Positions 62,618 through 64,000 of a stretch of 64,000 nucleotides of DNA are shown here, piece after piece. The DNA is from Caldibacillus thermoamylovorans (GTDB lineage: Bacteria; Bacillota; Bacilli; Bacillales; Caldibacillaceae). Under the pieces are notes generated by a model. The model made no database searches. It was not told the DNA's origin and saw only the letters and a program-made list of their open reading frames with translations. The number at the start of each line of letters is the position of its first letter. Position 1 is the stretch's first letter. The stretch lies in assembly GCF_000751775.1 (NCBI RefSeq), contig NZ_CCRF01000022.1, positions 1 to 64,000 of the forward strand. Reading direction: 5' to 3'. The position numbers were made by a program, and so were the translations under genes.

Positions 62618-62738
62618 ACGGTACTGATTTTTGTTTTAATAGTGCTGTGGGATGATTTCAACCAGGTGATCCTAAAATATTGATAAATCTAATAATACAA
62701 TTTTCTCTTCGACGAATCTATGATTAACATGAGGTGAC

Positions 62739-63431
62739 ATGATGCTATTCCTAACATTCTTTTTACTTTTCATTGTTGTGGGTTATCCAATCTGGGATTA
62801 TTTTTACATGAAAAAGATTAATAGCAATCAATTTGTTAGATGGAGATTATACAGTGAAATCATGTTTGTGCAATGGGGATTGGTCATTATATTATTGATC
62901 TTTTGGTCTTCGACTGATCGAAAAATTCATGATTTATTTATCTATACAGAACCCTTTTTAAAATTCGATACTGAAACGCTTGTTTCTGCCGCTATAGGAG
63001 TAATAGTTAGTATCCTGATTATCGCTTTAATCTTTCGCTTTTCAAAATCAGCGAAAGAAAAGGTATCCGAGGCACATCAAGATGAAAGTATTCAATTTTT
63101 AATACCTAAAACACCCGTGGAACGTTTTTTGTTTTTTTGGGTCTCCGTTACGGCAGGTGTCTGTGAGGAGATCATTTTTCGCGGATTAATGTTGTATTAT
63201 TTTAGCCATCTTCCCTTTGATCTTTCCATTTTTGCTATTGGTTTAATTTCCAGTCTGTTATTTGGTATTGTCCATTTATATCAAGGCTGGAAAGGTGTTT
63301 TACAAACCGCCTACTTGGGAGCGATTTTATTTTTCCTATATGTGGGAACAGGAACGTTATGGGTACCTATTGTCCTTCACTTCTTAATTGATGTGAAGTT
63401 TGTTTTTTTACCGAATAAGGAGTCTGTATAA
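62739..63431 (+). CDS. CPBP-family intramembrane metalloprotease
   Basis: A 230-aa membrane protein with about seven helices and the CAAX/CPBP (ABI) motifs: CEEIIFRG (EExxxR), FGIVHLYQG (FxxxH) and VLHFLIDVKF (HxxxD). Family members are Rce1-like proteases linked to bacteriocin self-immunity or protein processing. GAGGTG precedes two adjacent ATGs (62739, 62742). Confidence 0.92.
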   Translation: MMLFLTFFLLFIVVGYPIWDYFYMKKINSNQFVRWRLYSEIMFVQWGLVIILLIFWSSTDRKIHDLFIYTEPFLKFDTETLVSAAIGVIVSILIIALIFRFSKSAKEKVSEAHQDESIQFLIPKTPVERFLFFWVSVTAGVCEEIIFRGLMLYYFSHLPFDLSIFAIGLISSLLFGIVHLYQGWKGVLQTAYLGAILFFLYVGTGTLWVPIVLHFLIDVKFVFLPNKESV

Positions 63432-63886
63432 AATTAGAATGCTTGAAGCAAGATTATTTCACGTGTTTCACTAGAGATGGTGATTTTATTAACCAATCTT
63501 AACAAACAAATTGAATCACTTTCTGTATAAGTAAGTTTGTCCAGATTTTCTCCTTCGTTATGAATCTTTTTTGTTTTTTTGAAAAAACATACGTTGTAAA
63601 ATGTTGTTGGAAAATTTCAAAAGTAACTTTAAAATAACCTTAACTAGTATTGTATGGAGGTGTTGTTTAACGTTTAAAAGTTTTTGTTTTGTGACCAGAA
63701 TTTTTCTTTGTATGAACAGGACGTTTGTTTGCTTCTACTTTCAGCAATTCATCACAGATCCAACAGGACAATAATTGATAGAAAAAATAGCTGAAAAAGT
63801 ATGGGTATTAAAAGGACGCGGATGGTATATTTGTTTCATGTTGTTGATGTAATAAGAGAATTATTGTCATTTTAAGGAGAGCTTTT
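63432..63886. other. Intergenic, no gene seen
   Basis: About 455 bases of AT-rich DNA without a supported frame or a clear regulatory element. Confidence 0.4.
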
Positions 63887-64000
63887 ATGAGAAAGATCGG
63901 GTTTATTATTCACTCCATAGGCTTGGTTGCCTTAGCAATTATGTGTGGTATAGCAATGTTAATTATGCATGTGGATTCACTAAATGGTGAATATAATACG
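63887..64000 (+). CDS. Partial membrane or secreted protein, cut by the window edge
   Basis: AAGGAGAGC precedes the ATG. The 38 visible codons read MRKIGFIIHSIGLVALAIMC, then GIAMLIMHVDSLNGEYNT: a basic N-terminus and one long hydrophobic segment, i.e. a signal anchor or first membrane helix. The frame is open at the window end. The family is unknown. Confidence 0.7.
   Translation, partial: MRKIGFIIHSIGLVALAIMCGIAMLIMHVDSLNGEYNT

Overview
The window looks like a chromosomal segment of a low-GC Bacillaceae bacterium (Firmicutes). The proteins closely match remembered Bacillus subtilis families (GuaA, PbuG, GlcT/PtsG, PcrB/PcrA/LigA, GatCAB). Gene order partly follows the B. subtilis guaA-pbuG-pur-yerABC-pcrBA-ligA-yerH-gatCAB neighbourhood, and AGGAGG-type ribosome sites and TTGACA/TATAAT promoters are everywhere. 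The species is not determined here; a moderately thermophilic Bacillaceae genus is a guess.

Layout. 1-2.1 kb: intergenic repeat and guaA. 2.2-9.9 kb: an accessory, decaying region between guaA and pbuG with a zinc-ribbon peptide, GyrI-like and VOC proteins, an alpha/beta hydrolase facing a TetR regulator, an XRE/membrane-protein pair, and at least five broken genes. 10-17.4 kb: pbuG with PurR box and guanine riboswitch, then the glucose PTS (glcT, RAT/terminator, ptsG, ptsH, ptsI). 17.5-29.3 kb: purB with its own PurR-type promoter, then yerA, yerB, yerC, pcrB, pcrA, ligA and yerH (camS). 29.4-41.7 kb: the purine operon purEKCSQLFMNHD on the minus strand, with PurR box and guanine riboswitch but without purB. 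41.9-45.6 kb: yqfL-ppdK (PPDK and its regulator) with CcpN-like boxes. 45.6-46.6 kb: a small element with inverted repeats and target duplication carrying one XRE-membrane gene. 46.7-51.1 kb: yueI, a 115-bp tandem hairpin repeat, gatCAB. 51.3-54.5 kb: thioredoxin-like protein, aldo/keto reductase, alr. 54.6-57.4 kb: a succinate-semialdehyde dehydrogenase gene cut by an IS4-type insertion sequence. 57.7-64 kb: miscellaneous genes (GNAT, VanZ-like, LOG, MazG-like, GrpB without a normal start, CPBP protease).

How it works together. Purine supply dominates: guaA makes GMP, pbuG imports hypoxanthine/guanine, the pur operon makes IMP, and purB serves both IMP and AMP synthesis. pbuG and the pur operon show both PurR boxes and guanine aptamers; purB shows only the PurR box. 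Carbon flow is the second theme: the glucose PTS consumes PEP, while PPDK regenerates PEP from pyruvate under apparent CcpN control.

The most notable observations are the eviction of purB from the pur operon with a scar between purK and purC that carries a duplicated purK 3' end, the probable CcpN control of yqfL-ppdK, an apparent ATT start for yqfL, the cargo-carrying element with 15-bp terminal repeats, and the 115-bp hairpin repeats upstream of gatC. I found no CRISPR array, rRNA, tRNA or clear anti-phage system.
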